Source of the DNA: Nitratiruptor sp. YY08-10
GTDB taxonomy: Bacteria > Campylobacterota > Campylobacteria > Campylobacterales > Nitratiruptoraceae
Length of the DNA stretch: 64,000 nucleotides
Direction: 5' to 3'
NCBI RefSeq assembly: GCF_016629565.1
Contig: NZ_AP023057.1
Location: 310,001-374,000, forward strand
In this document: positions 34,313 through 42,566 of the stretch, in pieces
How positions within the stretch are numbered: position 1 is the stretch's first letter
Layout of the letters: each line of letters begins with the position of its first letter
Translations under genes and position numbers: made by a program
Notes under the pieces: model-generated
What the model was told of the DNA's origin: nothing
The model's database searches: none
What the model saw: the letters and a program-made list of their open reading frames with translations, nothing else

Positions 34313-36329
34313 TCTTTTCTGTTTCGTCTCTGAGTCTTGCAGCCTCTTCGAATTCTAATCTTTTTGCTGCTTCATGCATCGCTTTGCGTAATTCTTTGAT
34401 GATCTTCTCTTTTTCTTTGGCCGGGAGTTTATCCATCTTTTTTCTTTTTTCGTAGAGTTTGTCCAGGTCTTCGGATTTGAGATTTTCATCGAGTCTTCTG
34501 TGCACAGTCTTTGGTATGATCCCGTGGGCTTTGTTGAAAGCATCCTGTTTGAGTCGTCTTTCGATTGTCGTTTTGATGGCTCTTTGCATCGAGCCTGTGA
34601 TTTTGTCTTCTACTGCGTTTAAATCTTCTAAATTGTGTAAGACTGTTCTTTGCTCAATTTTGTCTGCAAACATCACTACTCGGCCCTCGGCATTTCTGGC
34701 AGCTCGTCCCATAGTCTGGATGAGACTCGTTTCACTACGCAAAAACCCTTCTTTGTCTGCATCCAAAATAGCTACAAGGCTTACTTCCGGCAAATCCAAC
34801 CCTTCTCGAAGCAAGTTGATGCCTATGAGTACGTCAAACTCTCCTCTTCGTAGACCTCTGATAAGCTGATTTCTCTCAATTGCATCAATCTCTGAGTGCA
34901 TATATCGCACTTTTATACCAAGATCGGCGTAGTATTTACTCAAGTCTTCTGCCATCTTTTTGGTGAGTGTCGTAACCAAAACTTTGTTGCCTTTGGCTGT
35001 CTCTTTTTTGATCTCATCGTGAAGGATCTCTACCTGATGGCGACTAGGAGCAAGTTCAACCAAAGGATCAAGAAGGCCCGTTGGACGAATGATCTGTTCA
35101 GCTACTACACTTGAGAGTTCCAGCTCAAGCTCTCCCGGTGTTGCCGAGACGAAAAGATAGTGTGGCGCTTTGTTGATAAACTCATCAAATTTTAAGGGTC
35201 TGTTATCCAGAGCGCTAGGAAGTCTGAAACCATACTCTACCAGCACCTCTTTTCGACTTCTGTCTCCGGCATACATACCGCGAAACTGTGGCAGACTCAC
35301 GTGAGACTCATCGACGATAATGAGGTAGGGTTTACCTTTGGCTTCGAAATAGTCGATAAGAGAGTAGGGTGTTTTACCCGGCTTTTTGCCTGTGAGATGT
35401 CTTGAGTAGTTTTCGATTCCTTTACACGTCCCTGTGGTCTCAAGCATCTCCAGGTCAAACTCCGTTCTTTGTTTAAGACGCTGATACTCTACCAGTTTGT
35501 TTTCTTGTAAAAAGTAGTTCAGTCGCTCCTCGAGCTCTTTTTCTATCGATTTTATAGCTTCGGCGAGTCTATTTTGTCCTACGATAAACTGATTTGCCGC
35601 ATACAAAGTGATCGTTTGCAGCTCTTGCAGCTTTTTGTTGGTAAGTGGATCAAAATAGTAAATAGACTCTATTTCATCCCCAAAAAACTCTACTCGTATC
35701 GCTTCATCTTCAAAATAAGCCGGATAAATGTCTACGACATCGCCACTGACACGAAAATCACCGCGATCGAAAAATTTGTCGTTTCGTTTGTACCCCATCT
35801 CAAGGAGACGAAAGAGTAGCTCTCTTTGGCCGATCTCGTTGCCTACCTCAAATTTGAAAACCATTTTTCGATATTCATTTGGGTTGCCAAGTCCGTAATT
35901 GGCGCTGACTGAAGCAACGACGATCACATCATCATACTCCAGCAGACTTGCAGTGGCTGAGAGTCTGAGACGCTCCAGCTCTTCATTGATGGAGCTGTCT
36001 TTTTCTATGAAAAGATCTTGTCTTGGCAAGTACGCCTCTGGCTGATAGTAGTCATAGTAGCTGATGAAGTACTCTACATGATTTTTTGGGAAAAAGTGTT
36101 TAAATTCGCTGAAAAGCTGGGCTGCCAACGTTTTATTGTGCGTCATGATGAGCGTTGGCATCTGCAATTTTTCTATGATTTTTGCCATCGTATAAGTTTT
36201 GCCGCTTCCGGTAACGCCAAGAAGGGTTTGATAGCGGTTTCCCTCTTTAATGGAGAGTGAGAGTTTTTCGATAGCCTGAGGCTGATCCCCTGCTGGTGGA
36301 TAGGGAGTTGTCATTTCAAATTTTGCCAA
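34299..36329 (-). CDS. uvrB: Excinuclease ABC subunit B
   Basis: A 676-residue helicase-like subunit of nucleotide excision repair. It has the Walker A loop [12 protein letters not shown], the beta-hairpin [19 protein letters not shown], the helicase motif VI region QTMGRAARN and a C-terminal UvrC-binding domain ([22 protein letters not shown]). I set the start at TTG 36329 ([16 protein letters not shown]) because GGAG lies at the right distance; ATG 36314 has no ribosome site, and a longer in-frame start upstream would overrun the promoter. Confidence 0.95.
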   Translation of the reverse strand: MAKFEMTTPYPPAGDQPQAIEKLSLSIKEGNRYQTLLGVTGSGKTYTMAKIIEKLQMPTLIMTHNKTLAAQLFSEFKHFFPKNHVEYFISYYDYYQPEAYLPRQDLFIEKDSSINEELERLRLSATASLLEYDDVIVVASVSANYGLGNPNEYRKMVFKFEVGNEIGQRELLFRLLEMGYKRNDKFFDRGDFRVSGDVVDIYPAYFEDEAIRVEFFGDEIESIYYFDPLTNKKLQELQTITLYAANQFIVGQNRLAEAIKSIEKELEERLNYFLQENKLVEYQRLKQRTEFDLEMLETTGTCKGIENYSRHLTGKKPGKTPYSLIDYFEAKGKPYLIIVDESHVSLPQFRGMYAGDRSRKEVLVEYGFRLPSALDNRPLKFDEFINKAPHYLFVSATPGELELELSSVVAEQIIRPTGLLDPLVELAPSRHQVEILHDEIKKETAKGNKVLVTTLTKKMAEDLSKYYADLGIKVRYMHSEIDAIERNQLIRGLRRGEFDVLIGINLLREGLDLPEVSLVAILDADKEGFLRSETSLIQTMGRAARNAEGRVVMFADKIEQRTVLHNLEDLNAVEDKITGSMQRAIKTTIERRLKQDAFNKAHGIIPKTVHRRLDENLKSEDLDKLYEKRKKMDKLPAKEKEKIIKELRKAMHEAAKRLEFEEAARLRDETEKIKAL

Positions 36330-36347
36330 GAGACTCCTTTTTTTGGT

Positions 36348-36357
36348 TATAATTATA
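36348..36357. promoter_or_regulatory. Palindromic overlapping -10 boxes between uvrB and the pilin-priA operon
   Basis: TATAATTATA gives TATAAT on both strands (36348-36353 plus, 36357-36352 minus). It lies 32 bases before the plus-strand ATG at 36389 and 19 bases before the uvrB start. The same ten bases occur between rpmB and rpe. Confidence 0.65.
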
Positions 36358-36388
36358 CAAAAATTAAACAAAACTTAAAAGGGCTTTG

Positions 36389-36616
36389 ATGGAGCAGATG
36401 GATTTAGTAGAGAAACTCTCTCATAAAATCGAAGAGATGATGCAGCGATATACAAGAATGAAAGAGGAACTTGAGACTCTGAGAAGGGAACTTGTAACAT
36501 GTAAGGCGGCAAACGAAGAGAAAGAGAAAGAGATCGAACGTCTTCGAGATGAGTTGGCTTTAAAGAATATGGAAATCGATGAGATTATCAAAAAAATCGA
36601 GCAGTTTATGGGATAA
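36389..36616 (+). CDS. Small coiled-coil protein
   Basis: A 75-residue protein that is almost entirely a charged coiled coil (KIEEMMQRYTRMKEELETL, then EEKEKEIERLRDELALKN). The ATG has AAAAGGG upstream. I do not recognise a named family; it is similar in style to short cell-division or structural helpers such as ZapB, but this is only likeness in composition. It starts a long plus-strand run; Campylobacter has, as I recall, small unknown genes at the same place between uvrB and priA. Confidence 0.75.
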   Translation: MEQMDLVEKLSHKIEEMMQRYTRMKEELETLRRELVTCKAANEEKEKEIERLRDELALKNMEIDEIIKKIEQFMG

Positions 36617-36618
36617 CC

Positions 36619-36828
36619 GTGAAGAAAATCACATTGAAAATAGAGGGCAAAGAGTATGAAATCTCTTTAGAAGAGGAGTTTGCCAACTATTTGCAAGAAG
36701 AGCTTGACAAGGGCAGTTTTAATGTAAAGACCATTAAAAATCTTCTCCATGCATACTTAAGAAAATCTTATGAATGTTTCAAACTTCAAAGAAAGCTCAA
36801 CGAACTCATCAAAAAAATAGAACCTTAA
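36619..36828 (+). CDS. Small conserved-context protein of unknown function
   Basis: A 69-residue protein with an N-terminal strand pair (KKITLKIEGKEYEISL) and a helical remainder. It begins at GTG 36619, two bases after the previous stop, so the two small proteins are made together and could interact. After it, 75 bases hold a GATAAT box and a hairpin TGCAGG/CCTGCA (36864-36879), followed by the pilin genes. No function can be read from the sequence. Confidence 0.7.
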   Translation: MKKITLKIEGKEYEISLEEEFANYLQEELDKGSFNVKTIKNLLHAYLRKSYECFKLQRKLNELIKKIEP

Positions 36829-36903
36829 GCTCTTTTTAATCTTAACTATCAGATAATTTTCTTATGCAGGAAGACCTGCAAAAATCAAATAGAAGGAGTC
36901 GTC

Positions 36904-37362
36904 ATGAGACGTGGTGGTTTTACAATGATCGAATTGATCTTCGTAATCGTGATCCTGGGTATCTTGGCTGCAGTAGCGTTGCCGAAGTTCGTAGGTGTGA
37001 GTGAACAGGCAAGAGAAGGGAAACTTAAGGCGTTTGTAGGTACGTTGAACCGAACAGTTGGACCAGCCGTTTGGAGTAAAGCTATAGCGAACGATGGATC
37101 TGGAAAAATAGCTAAATTAACTTTGTCAGATGGAGAAAAAAATCTCTCTGCTTATGTAGATATCCCCCAAGAGATTGATGCATCTACTGTTGATTTAAGT
37201 AAGTGTAATGACAATACTCAATTCAAAACAATTGCAGAGACAGACGATAATGTAATGCCAGGGGATTATACAATTACATGTCGGGATGGAAATTCTACTA
37301 ATGCTCCTGCCTTTCAACTTGTTGACTCAAGTGGTAAAGTATTAGCAGGACCTTCATCTTAA
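36904..37362 (+). CDS. Type IV pilin-like protein (pseudopilin)
   Basis: A 152-residue protein with a short leader ending at Gly and a class III signal G|FTMIELIFVIVILGI: the Phe becomes the methylated N-terminus and the Glu at +5 is kept. A long N-terminal helix is followed by a globular part with a disulfide-ready Cys pair (LSKCND and ITCRDGNS). Such proteins assemble into type II secretion pseudopili or DNA-uptake pili. It is the first of three pilin-like genes ahead of priA. A ribosome site AGAAGGAG lies before the ATG. Confidence 0.9.
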   Translation: MRRGGFTMIELIFVIVILGILAAVALPKFVGVSEQAREGKLKAFVGTLNRTVGPAVWSKAIANDGSGKIAKLTLSDGEKNLSAYVDIPQEIDASTVDLSKCNDNTQFKTIAETDDNVMPGDYTITCRDGNSTNAPAFQLVDSSGKVLAGPSS

Positions 37363-37365
37363 TTC

Positions 37366-37812
37366 ATGAAAAATGCCTTTACTATGATCGAGCTCATTTT
37401 TGTGCTCATCATAATCGGGATTCTTGGAGCTGTTGCAATTCCAAGATATTTTGGAATAGAGCAGCAAGCAAAAGAGAATATCTCAAAATCCTTTGCAGCG
37501 ACGATGACGCGGACCGTGGGACACTCCCTCTGGTCCAAGTCGCTTAGCGAAGGAAAAGATGGAAGCATAAAAGGTGATGGAGATGGAAACAGCTCTACGT
37601 TTTATGGAAGGAGTTTGGAAGTGTATGTAACCATTCCAGACTACTTCGATAAAACGACTGTGAATTTTGAAAACTGTGTACAAAGCGGTGCAGTAGCCAA
37701 TCCATTTATGAGAAAAAGCGAAAAAGGAAAATACAATCTTTTTTGTCGTGACGGTAACAGTACGAATGCACCGCTTTTTGTGATAGACGAAGGAGATACT
37801 CATCAGTTTTAA
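37366..37812 (+). CDS. Type IV pilin-like protein with Ala at the cleavage site
   Basis: A 148-residue paralogue of the previous gene: the C-terminal RDGNSTNAP block occurs in both, so they arose by duplication. The leader is only four residues and ends in Ala (MKNA|FTMIEL) instead of Gly, a change prepilin peptidase sometimes tolerates. The helix region VLIIIGILGAVAIPRYFG is intact. It starts three bases after the preceding stop; its end overlaps the start region of the third pilin-like gene. Confidence 0.88.
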   Translation: MKNAFTMIELIFVLIIIGILGAVAIPRYFGIEQQAKENISKSFAATMTRTVGHSLWSKSLSEGKDGSIKGDGDGNSSTFYGRSLEVYVTIPDYFDKTTVNFENCVQSGAVANPFMRKSEKGKYNLFCRDGNSTNAPLFVIDEGDTHQF

Positions 37813-38227
37813 ACGAGGATTTACGTTAATTGAACTTATTTTTGTCATTATCGTCATTGGAATTTTAGCCAGTATCGCTCTTCCGAAGATGAGAGAAGGT
37901 ATACGACAGGCAGACCTAGCCAATGTCAAATCAAAAGTGACTGCGATACGAAGTGCACTTCAAGTCCAAAAAACAAAAAATATATTGAAAGGCAAATCAC
38001 CGTATCCAAATAGTTTGGATGATGGTACCTGCCTGTTTGGAAAAATTTTTAACGGGGAGTGTACCACGGATCAAAATAATGGCGGGTATTGGCGTGAAAT
38101 CAATGCGACAGCCTATGAAGCGAAATTAAAAAGTGGAGATATTATACGATTTATTTACAATCCATCCAATGGCACATTTACTTGTGATACAATACACACT
38201 TCAGACTCTTTATGCAATAATTTTTGA
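37802..38227 (+). CDS. Type IV pilin-like protein with probable ATC start
   Basis: The frame encodes KRG|FTLIELIFVIIVIGILASIALPKM, a full prepilin signal and helix, then about 110 residues with Cys pairs (GTCLFGKIFNGEC and FTCDTIH). Between the in-frame stop TAG at 37784-37786 and the signal there is no ATG, GTG or TTG. AGGAG at 37791-37795 stands six bases before ATC 37802, which would give leader MSFKRG, so an isoleucine-codon start is the simplest reading (141 residues). A +1 shift from the previous gene at TTTTAAA is an alternative. The first ATG, at 37889, would remove the signal. It overlaps priA by one base. Confidence 0.72.
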   Translation: MSFKRGFTLIELIFVIIVIGILASIALPKMREGIRQADLANVKSKVTAIRSALQVQKTKNILKGKSPYPNSLDDGTCLFGKIFNGECTTDQNNGGYWREINATAYEAKLKSGDIIRFIYNPSNGTFTCDTIHTSDSLCNNF

Positions 38228-40056
38228 TGCAGTTCTTTGAGGTAGCACTCCTTGGACGACCCCTTACATTAACGTATCGGTCTGAAAAAAAGCTCCATAT
38301 CGGCGATATTGTTGAGGTACCTGTAAAATCGAAAATATACAAGGGTGCTATATTACAACAAGTGGATAAACCCTCTTTTGAGTGTGCAGAGATTGAGCAT
38401 AGTACTTCCTACTATTTTTCTCATGAACAGCTCAAACTTGCTCAGTTTATCGCTACCTACTATGTGTGTCATATAAGTGAAGCACTGCAGCTTTTTCACC
38501 CTTTTGACAAAGAGACGGTGTATGAAAAGAGTGATATCGATGTAAAAGATATAGTGTTATCCAAAAAACAGCAAGAGGCTTTGCAGTTTGCAAAAGACAA
38601 AGGTATCTCTCTTCTTTTTGGCGATACTGGAAGCGGAAAAACGCAGGTGTATCTGGCATGGATGAAAGAGGTTGTACAAAGTGGAAAAGAAGCTATCTTT
38701 TTGATGCCAGAGATTGCTCTCACCCCCCAGATGCTCAAACGCATCGAAGCTGTTTTTGGTGATAGTGTCGCCCTTTGGCACAGCAGGCTTAGCAAGAAAA
38801 AGAGAGAAGAGACGCTGCAAAGAATACGTAAAGGTGAAATAAAAGTTATTGCCGGACCAAGAAGCGCTCTGTTTTTACCTCTGAAAAATCTTGGGCTCAT
38901 TGTCGTGGATGAAGAGCATGACGATAGCTACAAATCCCAAAGCAAACCGAGGATTCATGCAAGAGACATAGCTGTTTACATGGGAAAGACATTTGATATT
39001 CCAGTACTTCTTGGAAGTGCTACGCCGAGTGTGAGTAGTTCCAAGCGCTACCCATCTTTTCGCCTCAAAGGAAGCTATTTTGGCGGGCAGAAGCATTTTA
39101 TATTTGATAGTTCTCAAGGTGTCTCGACGCAGCTTTTAAGTGAGCTTCAAAAAGTACTTGAACAAAAAAAGCAGGCTCTCATCTTTTTACCTACACGAGC
39201 CCATTTTAAATATCTTATCTGTCAAGAGTGCGGTGAAGCGGTGAAGTGTCCCTACTGCGATGTGGGAATGAGTGTGCATTTTGATGAGCATGCATTAGAG
39301 TGTCACTACTGCAATTTCAAAGAGTACATTCCAAAACAGTGCCCATCCTGTGGATCATCAGAACTTTCTACGAAACGATTGGGTACTGCCCAGATACAAA
39401 GTGAATTGCAGTTGCATTTTCCAAGTGCGAGAATAGAGCGGTTTGACAAAGATGCGGTCTCTACGCAAAGAAAACTCGAAAAGCTTATCAAAGAGTTTTC
39501 TCAAAAAAAGATAGACATTTTGGTTGGTACGCAGATGCTTTCCAAAGGGCACGATTATCCAGATGTAGCGTTGAGTGTGGTTATGGATATTGATTATGTG
39601 CTGGCGATGGCGGATTACCGTGCGAGAGAAAGAGCGGTATCGCTTTTTGTTCAGATTGCGGGACGAGCAGGAAGAAAAGAGTCTGCCAATGTTGTAGTGC
39701 AGACAAAAAACGAAGCATTTTTTGACAAATACAAAGAGTATGATCTTTTTTTGCAAGATGAGCTTGCATTTCGAAAAGATCTCTATCCTCCTTTTACTCG
39801 TTTGGCGCAGCTCAATTTTGCTCACAAAAATGAATCAAAGGCTAAAGAGGCGATGGAGCAGGTTTTAACGTGTTTGAGAGGTTGTGAGAAGATAGAGATC
39901 GTTGGATATGGACCAAATGCCATAGAAAAGATTGCCGGCAAATATCGCTATCATATTCTTTTAAGATCCCCATCTTCGAAAGCTTTGTTGCAGGCTATTT
40001 ATGCGTGCAAAAACGATCTGTGCGATGTGGATATGGATCCGGTGCAGATAGGATAA
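38227..40056 (+). CDS. priA: Primosomal protein N' (replication restart helicase)
   Basis: A 609-residue helicase that reloads DnaB at stalled forks. The Walker A loop GDTGSGKTQVY is at about residue 135, DEEH follows, and the zinc-binding Cys cluster (CQECGEAVKCPYCD, CHYC, CPSCGS) is at about 335-380, with the helicase end QIAGRAGRK. It is shorter than the E. coli protein (732) because the N-terminal part is compact. The ATG overlaps the pilin stop (tgATG). DnaB is encoded two genes downstream, which fits their joint role. Confidence 0.95.
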   Translation: MQFFEVALLGRPLTLTYRSEKKLHIGDIVEVPVKSKIYKGAILQQVDKPSFECAEIEHSTSYYFSHEQLKLAQFIATYYVCHISEALQLFHPFDKETVYEKSDIDVKDIVLSKKQQEALQFAKDKGISLLFGDTGSGKTQVYLAWMKEVVQSGKEAIFLMPEIALTPQMLKRIEAVFGDSVALWHSRLSKKKREETLQRIRKGEIKVIAGPRSALFLPLKNLGLIVVDEEHDDSYKSQSKPRIHARDIAVYMGKTFDIPVLLGSATPSVSSSKRYPSFRLKGSYFGGQKHFIFDSSQGVSTQLLSELQKVLEQKKQALIFLPTRAHFKYLICQECGEAVKCPYCDVGMSVHFDEHALECHYCNFKEYIPKQCPSCGSSELSTKRLGTAQIQSELQLHFPSARIERFDKDAVSTQRKLEKLIKEFSQKKIDILVGTQMLSKGHDYPDVALSVVMDIDYVLAMADYRARERAVSLFVQIAGRAGRKESANVVVQTKNEAFFDKYKEYDLFLQDELAFRKDLYPPFTRLAQLNFAHKNESKAKEAMEQVLTCLRGCEKIEIVGYGPNAIEKIAGKYRYHILLRSPSSKALLQAIYACKNDLCDVDMDPVQIG

Positions 40057-40088
40057 GTGTGCTATAATCAGAGCAAAAAAAGGCTACA

Positions 40089-41147
40089 ATGAAACGCTAT
40101 CCTACAAAAAAGATATTTGTCGGTGATGTGGCTGTGGGTGGGGACGCTCCGATATCGGTGCAGTCGATGACATTTAGCAAAACTGCAGATGTGGAAGCCA
40201 CGGTCGAGCAAATAAACAGACTCCATTTTGCCGGGGCAGATATCGTTCGAGTAGCAGTACCGGAAGAAGAGGATGCAAGAGCGCTCAAAGAGATCAAAGA
40301 GCGGACCTCTTTACCTCTTGTGGCAGATATTCATTTTAACTATCGTTTAGCGCTCATTGCAGCCGAAGTGGTTGACTGCATACGGATCAATCCTGGAAAT
40401 ATCGGCAGCAAAGAGCGGATAAAAGAGGTAGTAAAAGCTTGTAAAGAGCGAAATATCCCCATTCGAATCGGAGTGAATGCGGGAAGCCTTGAAAAAGAGA
40501 TCGAAGCAAAATACGGGGCTACCAGTGAAGCGATGGTACAAAGTGCTTTGTATCATATTAAGCTGTTGGAAGATCTTGACTTTACAGATATCAAAGTGAG
40601 TATGAAAGCAAGTGATGTAGAACGGACTGTGGAGGCGTATAGAAAACTTCGTCCACTTGTTCCCTATCCCTTTCATCTTGGAGTGACAGAAGCCGGAACT
40701 GTCTTTCATGCGACGATTAAATCTGCTATCGGAATAGGTGCGTTACTCTTAGATGGAATCGGTGATACGATTCGCGTCTCTATTACGGGAGAACTGGAAA
40801 AGGAGATCGAAGTAGGCAGGGCCATCATCAAAGATGCAGGGCGAGCCAGTGAAGGGCTCAATATCATCAGCTGTCCTACATGTGGACGAATCGAAGCAGA
40901 CCTTGTCAAGGCGGTCGCCGAAGTTGAAGAAAAAACAAAACATATCAAAACGCCTCTCAATGTTTCTGTGATGGGATGCGTGGTCAACGCTATCGGAGAA
41001 GCAAAACACGCCGACGTAGCGATTGCCTATGGCAAAGGGAGCGGTCTTATCATGGTCAAAGGTGAAGTTGTCGCCAAACTGCCTGAAAACAAACTGGTGG
41101 ATCGATTTTTGCAAGAGGTGCAAAAGTTGGCAAAGGAGAAAGAGTAG
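40089..41147 (+). CDS. ispG: 4-hydroxy-3-methylbut-2-en-1-yl diphosphate synthase
   Basis: A 352-residue iron-sulfur enzyme of the MEP isoprenoid pathway. It has the N-terminal [18 protein letters not shown], the TIM barrel with [11 protein letters not shown] and RINPGNIG, and the cluster ligands in ISCPTCGR and MGCVVN, followed by [14 protein letters not shown]. The length fits the bacterial two-domain form. It starts 32 bases after priA; the TATAAT-like gctataatc at 40068-40076 could be an internal promoter. Confidence 0.96.
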   Translation: MKRYPTKKIFVGDVAVGGDAPISVQSMTFSKTADVEATVEQINRLHFAGADIVRVAVPEEEDARALKEIKERTSLPLVADIHFNYRLALIAAEVVDCIRINPGNIGSKERIKEVVKACKERNIPIRIGVNAGSLEKEIEAKYGATSEAMVQSALYHIKLLEDLDFTDIKVSMKASDVERTVEAYRKLRPLVPYPFHLGVTEAGTVFHATIKSAIGIGALLLDGIGDTIRVSITGELEKEIEVGRAIIKDAGRASEGLNIISCPTCGRIEADLVKAVAEVEEKTKHIKTPLNVSVMGCVVNAIGEAKHADVAIAYGKGSGLIMVKGEVVAKLPENKLVDRFLQEVQKLAKEKE

Positions 41148-41150
41148 TTT

Positions 41151-42566
41151 ATGGAAGCACATCTATACAATCTCAATATCGAACGTTCAGTCCTTAGCTC
41201 CATTTTGTTTGATCCGGCCATATTTGAAGATGTGGCTGCAAGACTCACCCCTAACGATTTTTACCATCCCTTTCATAAAAATCTTTTTGCAGCGATGGAG
41301 GAGCTTGCCAAAGAAGACCAGCCGATCGATGAAGAGTTTTTGAAAGAGAAACTGGAACTCAAAAAGCAGTTTGATGAAGCCGCATTTTTAGAAGTTTTGG
41401 CCGCCAATCCGCTGAGTGCCAATGTAAGTGCATATGTGGAGGAGATCAAAGATAAAGCGGTCAAACGAGATCTTGTCCATTTGACGACAGAGATCAAAAA
41501 GATTACAGTCGAGCAGGACTTGCCTGTTGAAGATGTGATTGATGTAATTCAGTCAAAACTCTATAAGATCACAACCCAGACCAGTTCACAAGATTTCAAA
41601 GACTCGACGCAGGTTATGAAAGATACTTTGAAGCATCTTTTGAAGATGAAAGAGAAAGGCAACTCCATTCTCATAGGCCTTGATACCGGGTTTCATGAAC
41701 TCAACCTCAAAACGGCGGGTTTTTCTCCAGGAGATCTGATCATTATCGCTGCACGACCATCCATGGGGAAAACCGCTTTTAGTCTCAATATCGCTCAATC
41801 TGTACTTGACCAAAATAAGGGAGTAGTTTTCTTCTCACTTGAGATGCCGGCTGAACAGCTGATGCTTCGGATGCTCAGCGCCAAAGCGGCCATTCCCCTG
41901 CAGCGGCTTCGTGTGGGAAATCTCAACGATATCGAGTGGAGCGAGATCAGCAGGCTCAGTGATTACTATGATAAACGAAAACTTTTCATCGATGATGAAG
42001 GGAACCTCAATGTTCATCAGCTTCGGGCAAAACTTCGTAAACTCAAATCCCAGCATCCAGAAATCGAACTTGCCGTTATCGACTATTTGCAACTTATGAG
42101 TGGAAGCTCGAACAAAGATAGACATCTTGAGATCAGTGAAATCAGCAGAAGTCTCAAGATGCTGGCCAGAGAACTCGAAATCCCTATCATCGCGCTTTCT
42201 CAGCTCAACAGATCTTTGGAGAGCAGGACGGATAAACGACCAATGCTAAGTGATTTGCGAGAATCTGGTGCGATCGAACAGGATGCTGATGTGATTTTGT
42301 TTGTATATAGAGATGATGTGTATAAGCTTAAAGAGGCTAAGGAAAAAGCGAAAGAGGCTGCCAAAGAGGGAAGACAGGTGAATGTAAACTTTGAAGAGAA
42401 GCGTGTAGAGGAAGCTGAGATTATCATAGGTAAACAAAGAAACGGCCCGACGGGTGTTGTGAAGCTCTATTTTCACAAAGAGTATGTCAAGTTTGCTGAA
42501 GAGGCAGCCGAGACGGTGCGAGAGTATGAGATGAAAGAGTCCAATATCGAAATCCCTCCTATTTGA
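41151..42566 (+). CDS. dnaB: Replicative DNA helicase
   Basis: A 471-residue ring helicase. The N-terminal primase-contact domain (NIERSVLSSILFDP onward) occupies about 1-110, a linker follows, and the RecA-like domain has ARPSMGKTAFSLNIA (Walker A, about residue 201), FFSLEMPAEQLMLRM, VIDYLQLM (Walker B) and LSQLNRSLE, ending with DVILFVYRDD and the arginine-finger area KQRNGPTG. No intein is present. It begins three bases after ispG. Confidence 0.97.
   Translation: MEAHLYNLNIERSVLSSILFDPAIFEDVAARLTPNDFYHPFHKNLFAAMEELAKEDQPIDEEFLKEKLELKKQFDEAAFLEVLAANPLSANVSAYVEEIKDKAVKRDLVHLTTEIKKITVEQDLPVEDVIDVIQSKLYKITTQTSSQDFKDSTQVMKDTLKHLLKMKEKGNSILIGLDTGFHELNLKTAGFSPGDLIIIAARPSMGKTAFSLNIAQSVLDQNKGVVFFSLEMPAEQLMLRMLSAKAAIPLQRLRVGNLNDIEWSEISRLSDYYDKRKLFIDDEGNLNVHQLRAKLRKLKSQHPEIELAVIDYLQLMSGSSNKDRHLEISEISRSLKMLARELEIPIIALSQLNRSLESRTDKRPMLSDLRESGAIEQDADVILFVYRDDVYKLKEAKEKAKEAAKEGRQVNVNFEEKRVEEAEIIIGKQRNGPTGVVKLYFHKEYVKFAEEAAETVREYEMKESNIEIPPI

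Noticed and set aside
36864-36879. Hairpin TGCAGG/CCTGCA before the first pilin-like gene as an intrinsic terminator
   Set aside because: No T-run follows on the plus strand, and the next gene's ribosome site is close. It may be an operator, but there is no further support.
37889-38227. Third pilin-like gene starting at the first ATG
   Set aside because: That start would cut off the complete prepilin signal and helix encoded upstream in the same frame.
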